A DNA stretch of 64,000 nt, taken from Actinomadura macrotermitis. GTDB taxonomy: Bacteria; Actinomycetota; Actinomycetes; Streptosporangiales; Streptosporangiaceae. The translations under genes were made by a program, and so were the position numbers. The stretch is taken from positions 620,001 through 684,000 of the forward strand of contig NZ_WEGH01000001.1 of the NCBI RefSeq assembly GCF_009604375.1, given 5' to 3'. Below, in pieces: positions 33,708-43,504 of the stretch; position 1 is the first letter of the stretch; every line of letters begins with the position of its first letter. The notes beneath the pieces are model-generated. The model made no database searches, had not been told where the DNA came from, and worked only from the letters and a program-made list of their open reading frames with translations.

Positions 33708-33740
33708 GGCCGGGAGCGGGCGCGCGGCCCGCTCCCGGCC
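33708..33740 (+). terminator. Intercistronic stem-loop after the binding-protein gene
   Basis: A perfect 14-bp stem (GGCCGGGAGCGGGC and complement) with loop GCGCG follows the stop by five bases. In an importer operon such a structure usually stabilises the upstream message or partly terminates transcription, so more binding protein than permease is made. Confidence 0.7.
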
Positions 33741-33753
33741 GGCCCGTCAACGG

Positions 33754-34707
33754 ATGCCGAGGCCCATGCTGAACTTCGTTGCCCGCAGGCTCGCCGCGGG
33801 GGCGGTGCTCCTGTTCGTGATCTCCTTCCTGTCCTATCTGCTGCTGTCGGTCCCGCACCTGGACGTGGGCCGCCAGCTCCTCGGGTCCGGCGCCGCCCAG
33901 GACCTGGTCGACGCCAAGAACGCCGAGCTCGGCCTGGACCGCCCGGTGCCGGCCCGGTACGCGGACTGGCTGGCGCACGCGGTGCGCGGCGACCTCGGGA
34001 CCTCCTGGTTCACCGGCGAGGACGTGCGGCAGGCCGTCGGCACCCGGCTGCCGGTCACCGCCAGCCTGATGATCGGCGTCCTGCTGGTCACCGCCGCGGT
34101 GTCGCTGCTCCTCGGCGTGTGGGCCGGCGTGCGGCGCGGCCCCGCCGACCGCCTGGTGCAGATGCTCGGCGTCGCCGGCTACGCGCTGCCGGGCTTCCTG
34201 GTCACCCTGGTCATCGTGGTGGTGTTCGCGGTGCGGCTCGGCTGGTTCCCCGCCATCGGCTACACCGGACTCACCGAGTCGGTGCCGGGCTGGCTGTCCA
34301 CGATCACGCTGCCGGTGCTGTCGCTGTCGCTGGCCGGCGTCGCGGGCGTGTCCCAGCAGGTCCGCGGCGCGGTGATCGACGTGCTGCGCCAGGACTACGT
34401 CCGCACGCTGCGCGCCCGCGGGCTGCCCCCGTCGCGGATCCTGTTCCGGCACGTGCTGCGCAACGCCGCCGCCCCCGCGCTCACCACCCTCAGCCTGCAG
34501 TTCGTCGGGCTGCTCGGCAGCTCGGTGCTGGTGGAGCAGATCTTCGGGCTGCCCGGCATCGGCAGCATGACCGTCACCTACACCACCCGCGGCGACATCC
34601 CGGTGATCATGGCGCTGGTCATGGTGACCGTGGTCCTGGTGGTCGCGGTCAACCTCGTGGTGGACGTCCTGATCGGCTGGCTCAACCCCAGAGCGAGGAG
34701 CGTATGA
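33754..34707 (+). CDS. ABC transporter permease, DppB type
   Basis: This 317-residue membrane protein has six helices. It has the binding-protein-dependent permease loop in IDVLRQDYVRTLRARGLPPS followed by FRHVLRNAAAPALTT, where the ATPase docks. The N-terminal helix and large outer loop with GLDRPVPARYADWL are typical of DppB/OppB. ATG 33754 is given, but ATG 33766 (MLNFVARRLAAG) is an equally good start; neither has a strong ribosome site. The stop overlaps the start of the next gene (ATGA). Confidence 0.92.
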   Translation: MPRPMLNFVARRLAAGAVLLFVISFLSYLLLSVPHLDVGRQLLGSGAAQDLVDAKNAELGLDRPVPARYADWLAHAVRGDLGTSWFTGEDVRQAVGTRLPVTASLMIGVLLVTAAVSLLLGVWAGVRRGPADRLVQMLGVAGYALPGFLVTLVIVVVFAVRLGWFPAIGYTGLTESVPGWLSTITLPVLSLSLAGVAGVSQQVRGAVIDVLRQDYVRTLRARGLPPSRILFRHVLRNAAAPALTTLSLQFVGLLGSSVLVEQIFGLPGIGSMTVTYTTRGDIPVIMALVMVTVVLVVAVNLVVDVLIGWLNPRARSV

Positions 34708-36455
34708 GCGAGACCCCGCCGCCCGCCGCCGCCCGCCGGTCCGGCGCGGCCCGCCGCGTCCTGCGCAACCCGCTCGGGCTCGGCTCGGCGCTCGTGCTGG
34801 CCGTCATCGTCGCGGCCGTCCTGCTGGCGCCCGTGCTCAGCCCGCAGGACCCCGACCTGGCGAGCCTGCGCGACTCCTTCGGCGGGCCCGGTCCCGGCCA
34901 CCCCCTCGGCCTGGACTCCGCCGGCCGCGACATCGCGTCCCGGCTGCTGTACGGCGGCCGCGCCACCCTCGGCGGCGCGGTGCTCGCCGTGCTGGTCGCG
35001 CTGGCGGCCGGCGTGCCGGCGGGGCTGCTGGCCGGCTACCGCGGCGGCCGCGTCGACGCCGCCGCGAACTGGGTCGTCAACCTGGTCATGGCGCTCCCGG
35101 CGATGGTGGTGCTGCTGGCCTGCCGCGCCATCCTCGGCCCCACGGTATGGGTGCTGATGGTCGTGCTCGGCCTCCTGGTCGCGCCCGCCTTCTTCCGGCT
35201 GGTGCGCGGCATCGTCGCCGGCGTGCGCAACGAGCTGTACGTGGACGCCGCGCGGGTGTCGGGCCTGTCCGGCACCCGGATCGTGGCGCGCCACGTGCTC
35301 GTCGTGGTGCGCGGCCCCATCATCATCCAGACCGCCCTGGTCGCCGGCATCGCCATCGGCCTGCAGGCCGGGCTGGAGTTCCTCGGCATCGGCAGCGGCT
35401 CCGCCCCGACCTGGGGCGCGATGCTGAACGAGGCGTTCAAGAACATCCAGCGCGCCCCGGGGATGATCGTGTGGCCGGGGCTGGCGCTCGGCCTGACCAA
35501 CGCGTCCCTGGTGCTGCTCGCCGCCGCGCTGCGCGACGCGCTGGAGGACCGCGGGACACCCCCGGCGCGCCGCCGGCCCCGCCCGCCCAAGGCCGCTCCC
35601 CCGCCCGGCGGCGAGCCCGGCCGCGCCGGGCTGCTGTCGGTGCGCGGGCTGACGGTCGCCTACGCCCTCGCGGACGGCCGTTCCAAGCAGGTCGTGCACG
35701 GCGTGGACCTGGACGTGCGGGCCGGGGAGATCGTCGGGCTGGTCGGCGAGTCGGGGTCGGGCAAGACCCAGACGGCCTTCTCGATCCTCGGCATCCTGCC
35801 CGAGGGCGGGCACGTCGGCGCGGGCAGCGTCACCGTCGAGGGCCTGGAGATCGTCGGCCTGCCCGAGCGGGCGCACCGCGCGCTGCGCGGGAACGCCGTC
35901 GCCTACATCCCGCAGGAGCCGATGAGCAACCTGGACCCCTCCTTCACCGTCGGCGCCCAGCTGATGGAGCCGATGCGCCACCGGCTCGGGATCTCCCGGG
36001 CCGAGGCCCGGCGCCGCGCGCTGGACCTGCTGCGCATGGTGGAGATCACCGAACCCGAGCGCGTGTTCGGGTCCTACCCGCACGAGATCTCCGGCGGCAT
36101 GGCGCAGCGGGTGCTGATCGCCGGGGCGATGTCGTGCGACCCCGGGCTGCTCATCGCCGACGAGCCGACCACCGCGCTCGACGTCATGGTGCAGGCCGAG
36201 GTGCTCGGCCTGCTGCGGCGGCTGCAGCGCGAACGCGGCCTCGGCGTCCTGCTGGTGACCCACGACCTCGGCGTCGTCGCGGACGTGTGCGACCGGGTGG
36301 CCGTGATGCACGACGGCCGCATCGTCGAGACCGACACGGCCGAGCAGGTCCTGAGCGACCCGCGCGACCCCTACACCCGGCGGCTGCTCGGCGCGGTGCT
36401 GGACCACGCGCCGGCCCGCGCGCCCTGGCAGCCTGCGGCAGAGGAGACGGTGTGA
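34704..36455 (+). CDS. ABC permease-ATPase fusion (DppC-DppD)
   Basis: One 583-residue protein joins two subunits that are usually separate. Residues 1-290 are a DppC-type permease ([22 protein letters not shown]-loop [20 protein letters not shown]). A proline-rich linker ([20 protein letters not shown]) follows. From about 310 there is a DppD-type ATPase with Walker [10 protein letters not shown]-loop [12 protein letters not shown], signature SGGMAQR, Walker [13 protein letters not shown] and H-loop VTHDLG. The C-terminal [12 protein letters not shown] is the family's oligopeptide-type tail. The gene overlaps both neighbours by four bases. The fusion fixes a 1:1 ratio of the two parts. Confidence 0.93.
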   Translation: MSETPPPAAARRSGAARRVLRNPLGLGSALVLAVIVAAVLLAPVLSPQDPDLASLRDSFGGPGPGHPLGLDSAGRDIASRLLYGGRATLGGAVLAVLVALAAGVPAGLLAGYRGGRVDAAANWVVNLVMALPAMVVLLACRAILGPTVWVLMVVLGLLVAPAFFRLVRGIVAGVRNELYVDAARVSGLSGTRIVARHVLVVVRGPIIIQTALVAGIAIGLQAGLEFLGIGSGSAPTWGAMLNEAFKNIQRAPGMIVWPGLALGLTNASLVLLAAALRDALEDRGTPPARRRPRPPKAAPPPGGEPGRAGLLSVRGLTVAYALADGRSKQVVHGVDLDVRAGEIVGLVGESGSGKTQTAFSILGILPEGGHVGAGSVTVEGLEIVGLPERAHRALRGNAVAYIPQEPMSNLDPSFTVGAQLMEPMRHRLGISRAEARRRALDLLRMVEITEPERVFGSYPHEISGGMAQRVLIAGAMSCDPGLLIADEPTTALDVMVQAEVLGLLRRLQRERGLGVLLVTHDLGVVADVCDRVAVMHDGRIVETDTAEQVLSDPRDPYTRRLLGAVLDHAPARAPWQPAAEETV

Positions 36456-37306
36456 CGAAGGACGACGACCTGCTGGTGATCGAGGACCTGCGGGTCTCCT
36501 TCCCCGGCAAGGGATGGCGCGCCGCGCCGAACGAGGTGCTGAAGGGCGTGTCGCTGAACGTGCGCCGCGGCGAGACGCTCGGGCTGGTCGGCGGGTCCGG
36601 GTCGGGCAAGACGACGATCGGCCGGGCCGTCCTCGGGCTCGTCCCGGTGGGCTCCGGCGGCATCACCTTCGCGGGCGAGCGCATCGAGCGGGCCACCGGA
36701 CGGCGCCGCAGGCTGCTCAGCCGCGACATCCAGGTCGTCTTCCAGGACCCCTACACCTCGCTGAACCCGTCCCTGACCATCGGCGACACGCTGTCCGAGC
36801 CGCTGCGCGCGCAAGGGCAGGGCCGGGCCGGCGCCCGCCGCCGCGTCGGCGACCTGCTGGAGCGCGTCGGGCTGCCGGCCGACGCCGCCTCCCGGCTGCC
36901 GCGCGAGTTCTCCGGCGGGCAGCGCCAGCGCGTCGCGATCGCCCGCGCGCTGGCGATCGGCCCGAAGCTGATCGTGTGCGACGAGCCGGTCTCGGCGCTG
37001 GACCTCACCACCCGCAAGACCGTCCTGGACCTGTTCCTGGAGATCCAGGAGCGGACGGGGGTGTCCTACCTGTTCGTCTCGCACGACCTCGCGGTGATCC
37101 GGTACATCAGCCACCGGGTCGCCGTCATCCACCATGGCGAGATCGTGGAGACCGGCGAGGCCGCCGAGGTGACGACCCGGCCGCGGCACCCCTACACGCG
37201 GAACCTGCTGCTGTCGGCGCCGGTCGCCGACGTCGCCGGGCAGCGCGCGCGCAGGGAGGCGTTCGAACGCGCCTACGCGGGGCCGAACACTTCCGCCGAG
37301 CGGTAG
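36452..37306 (+). CDS. ABC transporter ATPase, DppF type
   Basis: This 284-residue ATPase is the second nucleotide-binding subunit of the importer. It has Walker [11 protein letters not shown]-loop [11 protein letters not shown], signature SGGQRQR, Walker [13 protein letters not shown] and H-loop [10 protein letters not shown], and ends with the RHPYTRNLL motif of the oligopeptide family. GTG 36452 overlaps the preceding stop (GTGA), and AGAGGAG lies just before it. The 3' end overlaps the convergent hexosaminidase gene by 34 bases. Confidence 0.93.
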   Translation: MTKDDDLLVIEDLRVSFPGKGWRAAPNEVLKGVSLNVRRGETLGLVGGSGSGKTTIGRAVLGLVPVGSGGITFAGERIERATGRRRRLLSRDIQVVFQDPYTSLNPSLTIGDTLSEPLRAQGQGRAGARRRVGDLLERVGLPADAASRLPREFSGGQRQRVAIARALAIGPKLIVCDEPVSALDLTTRKTVLDLFLEIQERTGVSYLFVSHDLAVIRYISHRVAVIHHGEIVETGEAAEVTTRPRHPYTRNLLLSAPVADVAGQRARREAFERAYAGPNTSAER

Positions 37307-38808
37307 TAGCCGCCCCAGCCGAGGCGCTCCCACCAGCCGCGATGCGCGGACAGGCGCCCGCGGTAATCGTCCCAGCCGGTCTCCGCGGACGTCCACGCCT
37401 TCTCCGCGATGCCCGGCAGGCGGGGCAGCAGCAGGAACGCCAGGTCGTCGAAGTCCTTGACGGTCTCGCACCAGATCGCGGCCTCCACGCCGGCGAGCCG
37501 GGCGCCGGCCGGGATCTCCGGCATGGCGTCCGGCCGCCAGGCGAACAGCTCCCGGCACGTGCGCGGCTCGTAGGAGCCGAAGCCGACCTCGGTCCGCCGG
37601 GCGGTCTGCCCGTCCAGCAGCGAGTCCTCGGCGTAGCGGCGGTCCAGGTACAGGAAGCTGCTGGCCGAGGCGAGCACCGGCGCGCCGGCGGCGACGGCCG
37701 CCGGGACGTCGCGCCCGGCCTCGGCGAAGGCCTCGGCCATCATGTCGACGAACGGCAGGTACTCCGGCGGCGCCGTCGCGCGGGCGGCCTCGGCGTCGAA
37801 CTCGTCCCCGCGGCCGATCCACGCCTGCACCGTCTCGTGCGGCGTCAGCGCGCCGGACCGCGCGCCCTCCTGCCAGACGACGACCTTCTTCCCGGTGCCG
37901 CGGGCGATCTCCAGCGCCCGCGCGGCGAACCGCGCGTACAGCTCGGGCGGCATGCCGAACGCCTCGTCGCCGCCGAGGTGCAGGTACGGCCCCGGAGTCA
38001 GCGCGGCGAGCTGCCCGAGCGTCTCGGTGACGAACCGGACCGCCTCCTTCGACCCGGGGTCGAGGAAGGCCATCTGCCGATGCGCGGGCTTGTGGTCGCC
38101 CTGCAGCCCGGGGTAGGCGCGGACGGCCGCCAGCACGTGGCCGGGCATGTCGAGCTCGGGGACGATCGTGACGAACCGGGCGGCCGCGTACGCGACGATC
38201 TCCCGGTAGTCGTCCTGCGTGTAGTAGGGCCGGCCGCCCTCCTCCGCGGTGAGCTCGCCCTCGGGCCAGCACGCCGGGTCGGTGAGGCGCGGCCAGCCGT
38301 CGATCTCCAGCCGCCAGGACTGGCTGTCGGTGAGGTGCAGGTGCAGCACGTTGAACTTGTACAGGGCCAGCAGGTCGACGACCTTCTTGACCTGGGCGAC
38401 GGTGAAGAACCGCCGCGCCACGTCCAGTGACAGCCCCCGCCACGCCAGGGCCGGGGCGTCGCCGATCCGCACCCCGGGCACCACCGAATCCGGCCCGATC
38501 AGCTGCGCGAAGGTGGTGGCGCCCCGGAAGAGCCCTTCGGCGGAGGACGCGCGCACCGTGGCGCCGTCCTCGTTCACCGTCAGCTCATGGCCTTCTCCGG
38601 GACCGGCCGCGGCGTCCAGCGCCAGCACCAGGTCTCCCTCGCCGCCGGCCTGGACGACCGCGTCCACCCCGTGCACGCGCGCCAGCAGGTCCGCGACGAC
38701 CTCCCCCAGGCCGCGCAGCTCCTGCGACGGCACCGCGACGCGCACCCGGGCGCCGAGCCGCAGGCCGGGCCCTTCCGGCGTCATCCGCCGGGGCAGTGGA
38801 ACGATCAA
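37273..38808 (-). CDS. GH20 beta-N-acetylhexosaminidase
   Basis: This 511-residue exo-hexosaminidase removes terminal GlcNAc or GalNAc by substrate-assisted catalysis. The catalytic pair Asp281-Glu282 sits in [43 protein letters not shown] and [13 protein letters not shown] are GH20 barrel signatures. The N-terminal GH20b-type domain is present. There is no signal peptide, so imported oligosaccharides would be its substrate. It converges on the ABC operon. No copy of the locus palindrome is seen in the 72 bases upstream, so it may be controlled separately. Confidence 0.93.
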   Translation of the reverse strand: MIVPLPRRMTPEGPGLRLGARVRVAVPSQELRGLGEVVADLLARVHGVDAVVQAGGEGDLVLALDAAAGPGEGHELTVNEDGATVRASSAEGLFRGATTFAQLIGPDSVVPGVRIGDAPALAWRGLSLDVARRFFTVAQVKKVVDLLALYKFNVLHLHLTDSQSWRLEIDGWPRLTDPACWPEGELTAEEGGRPYYTQDDYREIVAYAAARFVTIVPELDMPGHVLAAVRAYPGLQGDHKPAHRQMAFLDPGSKEAVRFVTETLGQLAALTPGPYLHLGGDEAFGMPPELYARFAARALEIARGTGKKVVVWQEGARSGALTPHETVQAWIGRGDEFDAEAARATAPPEYLPFVDMMAEAFAEAGRDVPAAVAAGAPVLASASSFLYLDRRYAEDSLLDGQTARRTEVGFGSYEPRTCRELFAWRPDAMPEIPAGARLAGVEAAIWCETVKDFDDLAFLLLPRLPGIAEKAWTSAETGWDDYRGRLSAHRGWWERLGWGGYYRSAEVFGPA

Positions 38809-38880
38809 AACCGGCTCCTTCGCCGTGCCTGTGCGGGCGCATGCCCGCTATGCCGGTGTCTCACCCTGCCGTGCGCCGGG

Positions 38881-40980
38881 TCACTCGCGGTGGTGGGCCT
38901 CGCCCGGCCAGGACGTGACCGGCTCCTCGGGCTCGGGGTCCACGCCCGGGACGACCTGCTCGCACCACACGACCTTGCCGGCGGCGGTGCGGCGGGTGCC
39001 CCAGCGGCGGGCCAGCTCGCTCACCACCAGCAGGCCGCGGCCGTTCTCCTCGTCGTCGGCGGCGTGCCGCAGCCGCGGCAGCGCCGCGGAGCGGTCCAGC
39101 ACCTCGCAGACCAGGGTGCGCTCCAGCAGCAGCCGCAGCTGGATGCCGCCGGGCGCGTACCGCAGCGCGTTGGTGATCAGCTCGGACGCCAGGAGCTCGG
39201 TGGTGTAGGCCAGGTCCTCCAGGCCCCACTCGGCGAGCTTGGCGCGGACCAGGCCGCGGGCGCGGCGGACCGCGGCCGGGTCGGTCGGCAGCGACCAGGA
39301 CGCGCACCGGTCGGCGGGCAGCCGGCGCAGCCGGGAGATCAGCACCGCGATGTCGTCGCGGTGGTGGTCGGCGTACACGCCCGCCAGGGTGGCCTTGGCC
39401 ATGTCCTCCATCGAGCGGGTCGCGGTGCCGGGCCCGAAGATGCCCTTCAGCCGCGCCAGGCCGTCGTCGATGTCGCGGCCGCGGTTCTCCACCAGCCCGT
39501 CGGTGTAGATGACGAAGACGCTGCCGTCCTCGACGGTGAACTCGCGGCTCTCGATCGCGGCGCCGCCCGACACCCCGAGCGGCGGCGCGGGCGGGATGGA
39601 CAGGTACTCCTTGGCGCCGTCCGGGCCGACCAGCAGCGGCGGCAGATGGCCCGCCGAGGCGATCTCCAGGGTGCCGGTGGTGGCGTCGTAGACGGCGTAC
39701 ACGCAGGTGGCGAAGTGCGGCTCCTGCTCGCCGAGCTCGACCATCAGCTCGTGCATGACGCCGAGCGCGTCGGCGGGCGGCAGCTCCAGGTTGGCCAGGG
39801 TGTGCAGCGCGGTGCGCAGCCGGCCCATGGTGACCGCGGCGCGCACGCCGTGCCCGGCGACGTCGCCGACGATCAGCGCGACCCGGGCGCCGGGCAGCGC
39901 GATCGACTCGTACCAGTCGCCGCCGACCTCGACCAGCTTGCTGCCGGGCAGGTAGCGGTGCCGCACCTCGACGGTGGAGGGCGCGGTCAGCCGGTTCGGC
40001 AGCAGGCTGCGCTGCAGGGTGAGCGCGGTGGCGCGCTCGCGGCTGAACAGCCGGGCGTTGTCGATGACGATCGCGGCGCGGGCCGCGAACTCCATCCCGA
40101 TCTCGACGTCGTAGGCGTCGAAGCGACGGAACCCCGGCACCCGGGTGCAGGCGATGAAGCCGAGCAGGGTGTCGCGGGCGATCAGCGGCAGCAGCACCAT
40201 CGACACGCCGGTCAGCAGGTCGCCGGCCGGGCCGCGGCGCCACCGGGCGGCGATGTCGCCGGCCGTCTCGGCGGCGACGTGCGGCAGGTGGACCGGCCGC
40301 GCGCTGTCCAGCACCTGCCGGTAGGGGGTGCCCTCGGGGTAGATGAGGACCTCGCCGACCGGGAAGGTGGCGGTCCACATGGGGTTGTTGTCGTCGGAGG
40401 TGACCGCGAGGCGGCGCAGCACCGCCGAGCCGGACTCGGCGTGCACCTCGTCGGCGGCGACCAGGCTCTCCAGCACCATCACCGAGGCGGTGGTGCAGTA
40501 GTGCGGGACGATCACCTCGACCAGCTCGCGGGCCGACTGGTCCAGGTCCAGGGACGCGCCGAACCGGGTGAGCGGGTCGTCCATCAGGGCCCGCCGCATC
40601 AGCGCCGGGTCCTGGTAGCGCTCGCTCGGCGGCAGCGCCACCCGGACGAACAGCAGCCCGGCGGGCCGCTCGCCGGGGTCGCCGACCATGGGCTGGGCGG
40701 TGACCACGGCGTCGGTGGTGGCGCCGTCGCCGCGCCGCACGGTCAGCATGCCGGTGCGCTCCTGGCCCGCGCCGACCGCCTCCAGCAGCGCCTCCAGGTC
40801 GGCCTTGGCCTCCTCGCCGACCAGGTCGGCGGCGGGGCGGCCGATGAGGGCCGCCGCGTCGTGGCCGAGGACGGCCGGGGCGTTCGGGCCGCACTGCACG
40901 ATCCGGCGCCCGCCGTCGATGCCCAGCACGAGCGTACGAGAAGCGGAATCGTTGGCGGGCGCATCGCCACGCGGCGCCAT
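38881..40980 (-). CDS. PAS-GAF-SpoIIE phosphatase with C-terminal anti-sigma-type ATPase
   Basis: This 699-residue soluble signalling protein has four domains in order. A PAS-like domain (about 15-110: LVLGIDGGRRIVQCGPNAPA) is followed by GAF (about 140-310: VSMVLLPLIARDTLLGFIAC). A PP2C/SpoIIE serine phosphatase (about 330-550) has VGGDWYESIALP, IVGDVAGHGVRAAVTM and IYTDGLVENRG. The HATPase_c domain at the end has ELITNALRYAPGG and GRGLLVVSELARRWG, as in RsbW/SpoIIAB. Such proteins control anti-sigma-factor antagonists in partner switching. No sigma factor lies nearby. ATG 40980 has AGGTGA upstream. Confidence 0.93.
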   Translation of the reverse strand: MAPRGDAPANDSASRTLVLGIDGGRRIVQCGPNAPAVLGHDAAALIGRPAADLVGEEAKADLEALLEAVGAGQERTGMLTVRRGDGATTDAVVTAQPMVGDPGERPAGLLFVRVALPPSERYQDPALMRRALMDDPLTRFGASLDLDQSARELVEVIVPHYCTTASVMVLESLVAADEVHAESGSAVLRRLAVTSDDNNPMWTATFPVGEVLIYPEGTPYRQVLDSARPVHLPHVAAETAGDIAARWRRGPAGDLLTGVSMVLLPLIARDTLLGFIACTRVPGFRRFDAYDVEIGMEFAARAAIVIDNARLFSRERATALTLQRSLLPNRLTAPSTVEVRHRYLPGSKLVEVGGDWYESIALPGARVALIVGDVAGHGVRAAVTMGRLRTALHTLANLELPPADALGVMHELMVELGEQEPHFATCVYAVYDATTGTLEIASAGHLPPLLVGPDGAKEYLSIPPAPPLGVSGGAAIESREFTVEDGSVFVIYTDGLVENRGRDIDDGLARLKGIFGPGTATRSMEDMAKATLAGVYADHHRDDIAVLISRLRRLPADRCASWSLPTDPAAVRRARGLVRAKLAEWGLEDLAYTTELLASELITNALRYAPGGIQLRLLLERTLVCEVLDRSAALPRLRHAADDEENGRGLLVVSELARRWGTRRTAAGKVVWCEQVVPGVDPEPEEPVTSWPGEAHHRE

Positions 40981-41104
40981 CACGGATCTCACCTGACGCG
41001 CTCCAGACCGGTCGTCATACCACTCCCCTGCGCCAGTATGGGGCATGAGGCGTGATCCCGGGGAGAAGATCACGCTTACTGGACCGAAATGGTGAAGATG
41101 ATCC

Positions 41105-41689
41105 TTAAAGGGCGATTCCGCGGAGCAGCGCGTCCACGACCCGCTCGGGATAGTCCGGCGGCAGCGCCTCCTGGGAGGCCGGCATCCCGAACGCGCCGAT
41201 GAGCATCGCCAGGGTGACGTCCAGGTCCAGGTCGGGCCGCAGCTCGCCGCGCTCGATCCCGAGGCGCAGCGCCGCCCGCATCATCTCCCGGCGCGGCTCG
41301 ATGACGTCCTGCCGGTAGCGGGCGAACAGCTCGGGGTACTTCTCGGCGCTGCCGAGCAGGCTGTGGAAGCAGCGGCCGTGCGGCCCGCGCCGGCCGGCCG
41401 CCAGCGCGCGGGCCACCATGAGCAGGTCCTCGCGCGCGGACGCGCCGACCGGCGGCGGCACCGGCGCCTTGGCCGTCGCCAGCGCCCCCACGATCAGCGC
41501 CTCCTTGTTGGGCCAGCGGCGGTAGATCGTGGTCTTGCCGACCCCCGCCCGGGTGGCCACGGCCTCGATGGAGACCCCGGCCACCCCCGTCTCCTCGGCC
41601 AGCAGCTCGAGGGTGGCGTCGACGATCGCCTTCTCGGCGCGCTCGCTGCGCGGGCGGCCCGGCGGGCGGGTGGTCATCGAATCGGTCAT
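41105..41689 (-). CDS. TetR-family regulator of the DHA2 exporter
   Basis: This 194-residue TetR protein has its helix-turn-helix at about residues 15-65 (AEKAIVDATLELLAEETGVA, GVSIEAVATRAGVGKTTIYR, RWPNKEALIVGAL). The C-terminal domain belongs to the TetR_C group seen beside efflux pumps. It starts 18 bases after the exporter stop, so it is co-transcribed as the second gene and would repress its own operon. Two inverted repeats upstream of the exporter (43316 and 43359) are the probable binding sites. Confidence 0.9.
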   Translation of the reverse strand: MTDSMTTRPPGRPRSERAEKAIVDATLELLAEETGVAGVSIEAVATRAGVGKTTIYRRWPNKEALIVGALATAKAPVPPPVGASAREDLLMVARALAAGRRGPHGRCFHSLLGSAEKYPELFARYRQDVIEPRREMMRAALRLGIERGELRPDLDLDVTLAMLIGAFGMPASQEALPPDYPERVVDALLRGIAL

Positions 41690-41707
41690 AGCGGGTTCAC
41701 TTTATAG

Positions 41708-43273
41708 TCACACCCCGGCCGGTTCCTGCTCCGGCGTGGGCGTCGCCGCGGGCGCGTCGTCCCGCTCCTGCCGCCCCGGCATCCAGCGCAGCACGACCAG
41801 CGCGCCGGCGAAGGCGATGATCATCGCGACGAGCGACGAGACGTGCATCGCGTGCACGAACGCGGCGTTGGCGGGTTCGGCGAGGCTCGTCCCGGCCGCC
41901 CCCATCCGGTCGGCGACCGCGTGCGCGCCGGCGATGGACTGGCCGGCCGCCTCCCGCGCGGCGGGCGGCAGCTCGGCGAGCCGGTCGTGCAGGTCGCCGC
42001 GGTAGACCGAGGCGACGACCGAGCCGAGCACGGCCACGCCCATCGCGACCGCGACCTGGCGGGCGGTGTTGTTGATGGCCGACCCGGCACCCGCCTTCTC
42101 GCGGGGCAGCGCCGACATCACCGACTCGGTCACCGGCGGCATGACGTTGGCCATCCCGGTGCCCTGGACGAAGAAGACCACCCCGAGCACCCACAGCGGG
42201 GTGTGGGCGCCGACCGTCATGAACCCGCCGAGCGCGACGCCGACGAGCGCGAGGCCGACGGCGCACACCGCCTTGGCGCCGAACCGGCGCACCATCGCGG
42301 CGCTGCGCGGGGAGAAGAACAGCTGCGCCGCCGCGAACGGCAGCACCATCGCGCCCGACTCCAGCGGCGACAGGCCGCGGACCGACTGCATGTAGAAGGC
42401 GGAGAAGAAGAACACGCCGGAGGCGGCGAAGAAGCAGAGCGCGATCGCGGCGACGGCGACCGACATGCGCGGGTCGCGGAACAGCTTGACGTCGAACGCG
42501 GGGTCGGGGGTGCGCGCCTCGTGCCAGACGAACAGCGCGAGCACGGCCGCGCCGGCCAGGATCGGGCCGAGCACCGCGGGCGTCAGCCACGCGCCCTTGT
42601 CGCCGCCCTGGATGATGCCGTAGGACAGGGCGACCAGGCCGACGATCGACAGCAGCACGCCGAGCGGGTCCAGGCGGCCGGGGAGCGGGTTGCGCGACTC
42701 GGGCACCAGGAAGGCCATGAGCAGCGCCGACACCACGATGATCGGGACGTTGATCAGGAAGACCGAGCCCCACCAGAAGTGCGCCAGCAGCAGGCCGCCG
42801 GTGACCGGGCCGATCGCCACGGCGAGGCCGACCGCGCCGGCCCAGATGCCGATGGCGCGGGCCCGCTCGGCGGGCTCGAACACGTTGGTGATGATCGACA
42901 GGGTCTGCGGCATCACCGCGGCGCCGCCGAGGCCCATCAGGGCGCGCGCCCAGATCAGCTGCTCGGGCGACTGCGCGTAGGCCGAGGCCAGCGAGGCGAC
43001 GCCGAACACCAGCATGCCGCCGACGAGCACCCGCTTGCGGCCGAGCCGGTCGCCGATCACGCCGAAGGTGAACAGCAGGCCGGCGAAGACGAGCGTGTAG
43101 GAGTTGATGGACCATTCGAGCTGGCCCTGGGTGGCGCCGAGGCCCTTGTGCGGGTCGGCGATGGTCTTCAGCGCGACGTTGAGGATGGTGTTGTCGAGCA
43201 CCACCACCAGCAGGCTGAGCGTCAGCACGCCGAGGATGGCCCAGCGGCGGCGTTGGACGGTCTGCGGATCCAA
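41708..43273 (-). CDS. DHA2-family (14-TM) MFS drug exporter
   Basis: This 521-residue proton-coupled multidrug exporter has about 14 helices. Signatures are VVLDNTILNVALKTIA (motif D1), FGVIGDRLGRKRVLVGG (motif A) and ARALMGLGGAAVMPQ, followed by AIGIWAGAVGLAVAIGPVTGG (motif C). Nearest well-known relatives are EmrB/QacA-type pumps. TTG 43273 (LDPQTVQRRR) is preferred because GAAGGA lies five bases upstream. ATG 43303, ten codons earlier, has no ribosome site. Co-transcribed with the following tetR. Confidence 0.9.
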   Translation of the reverse strand: MDPQTVQRRRWAILGVLTLSLLVVVLDNTILNVALKTIADPHKGLGATQGQLEWSINSYTLVFAGLLFTFGVIGDRLGRKRVLVGGMLVFGVASLASAYAQSPEQLIWARALMGLGGAAVMPQTLSIITNVFEPAERARAIGIWAGAVGLAVAIGPVTGGLLLAHFWWGSVFLINVPIIVVSALLMAFLVPESRNPLPGRLDPLGVLLSIVGLVALSYGIIQGGDKGAWLTPAVLGPILAGAAVLALFVWHEARTPDPAFDVKLFRDPRMSVAVAAIALCFFAASGVFFFSAFYMQSVRGLSPLESGAMVLPFAAAQLFFSPRSAAMVRRFGAKAVCAVGLALVGVALGGFMTVGAHTPLWVLGVVFFVQGTGMANVMPPVTESVMSALPREKAGAGSAINNTARQVAVAMGVAVLGSVVASVYRGDLHDRLAELPPAAREAAGQSIAGAHAVADRMGAAGTSLAEPANAAFVHAMHVSSLVAMIIAFAGALVVLRWMPGRQERDDAPAATPTPEQEPAGV

Positions 43274-43315
43274 GGAAGTCCTTCGGGGGGAGTTTCGGTA
43301 CATCGGGAAGAAGAA

Positions 43316-43340
43316 TCGATACGAGTTCGTTCCGTATCGA
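43316..43340. promoter_or_regulatory. Inverted-repeat operator 1 of the exporter
   Basis: TCGATACG, nine bases, then CGTATCGA is a perfect 8-bp inverted repeat upstream of the DHA2 gene. It shares its half-site with the second repeat. Confidence 0.6.
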
Positions 43341-43358
43341 AGGTACGCCCCTTCCTAG

Positions 43359-43376
43359 CGATACGCAACCGTATCG
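43359..43376. promoter_or_regulatory. Inverted-repeat operator 2 of the exporter
   Basis: CGATACG, CAAC, then CGTATCG is a perfect 7-bp repeat using the same half-site as operator 1. A further partial half-site TTTCGATA follows at 43377-43384. This pattern suggests cooperative TetR binding. Confidence 0.65.
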
Positions 43377-43504
43377 TTTCGATAGCGCGCCGGGCCGCCG
43401 GTTCGAGATCCCGGAATGTCGGGGGTACCCGAATCGTTGTGGAAGTGGCACGATCGAACAGGTCTGGGTACGCCACCGTGGCGCCTCAAGACCGGAGGTA
43501 ACTC

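Noticed and set aside
32238-34703. Plus-strand frame extending the permease-ATPase fusion upstream across the binding protein and first permease
   Set aside because: The binding protein and first permease are clearly encoded in other frames. The ATGA overlap at 34704 gives the true start.
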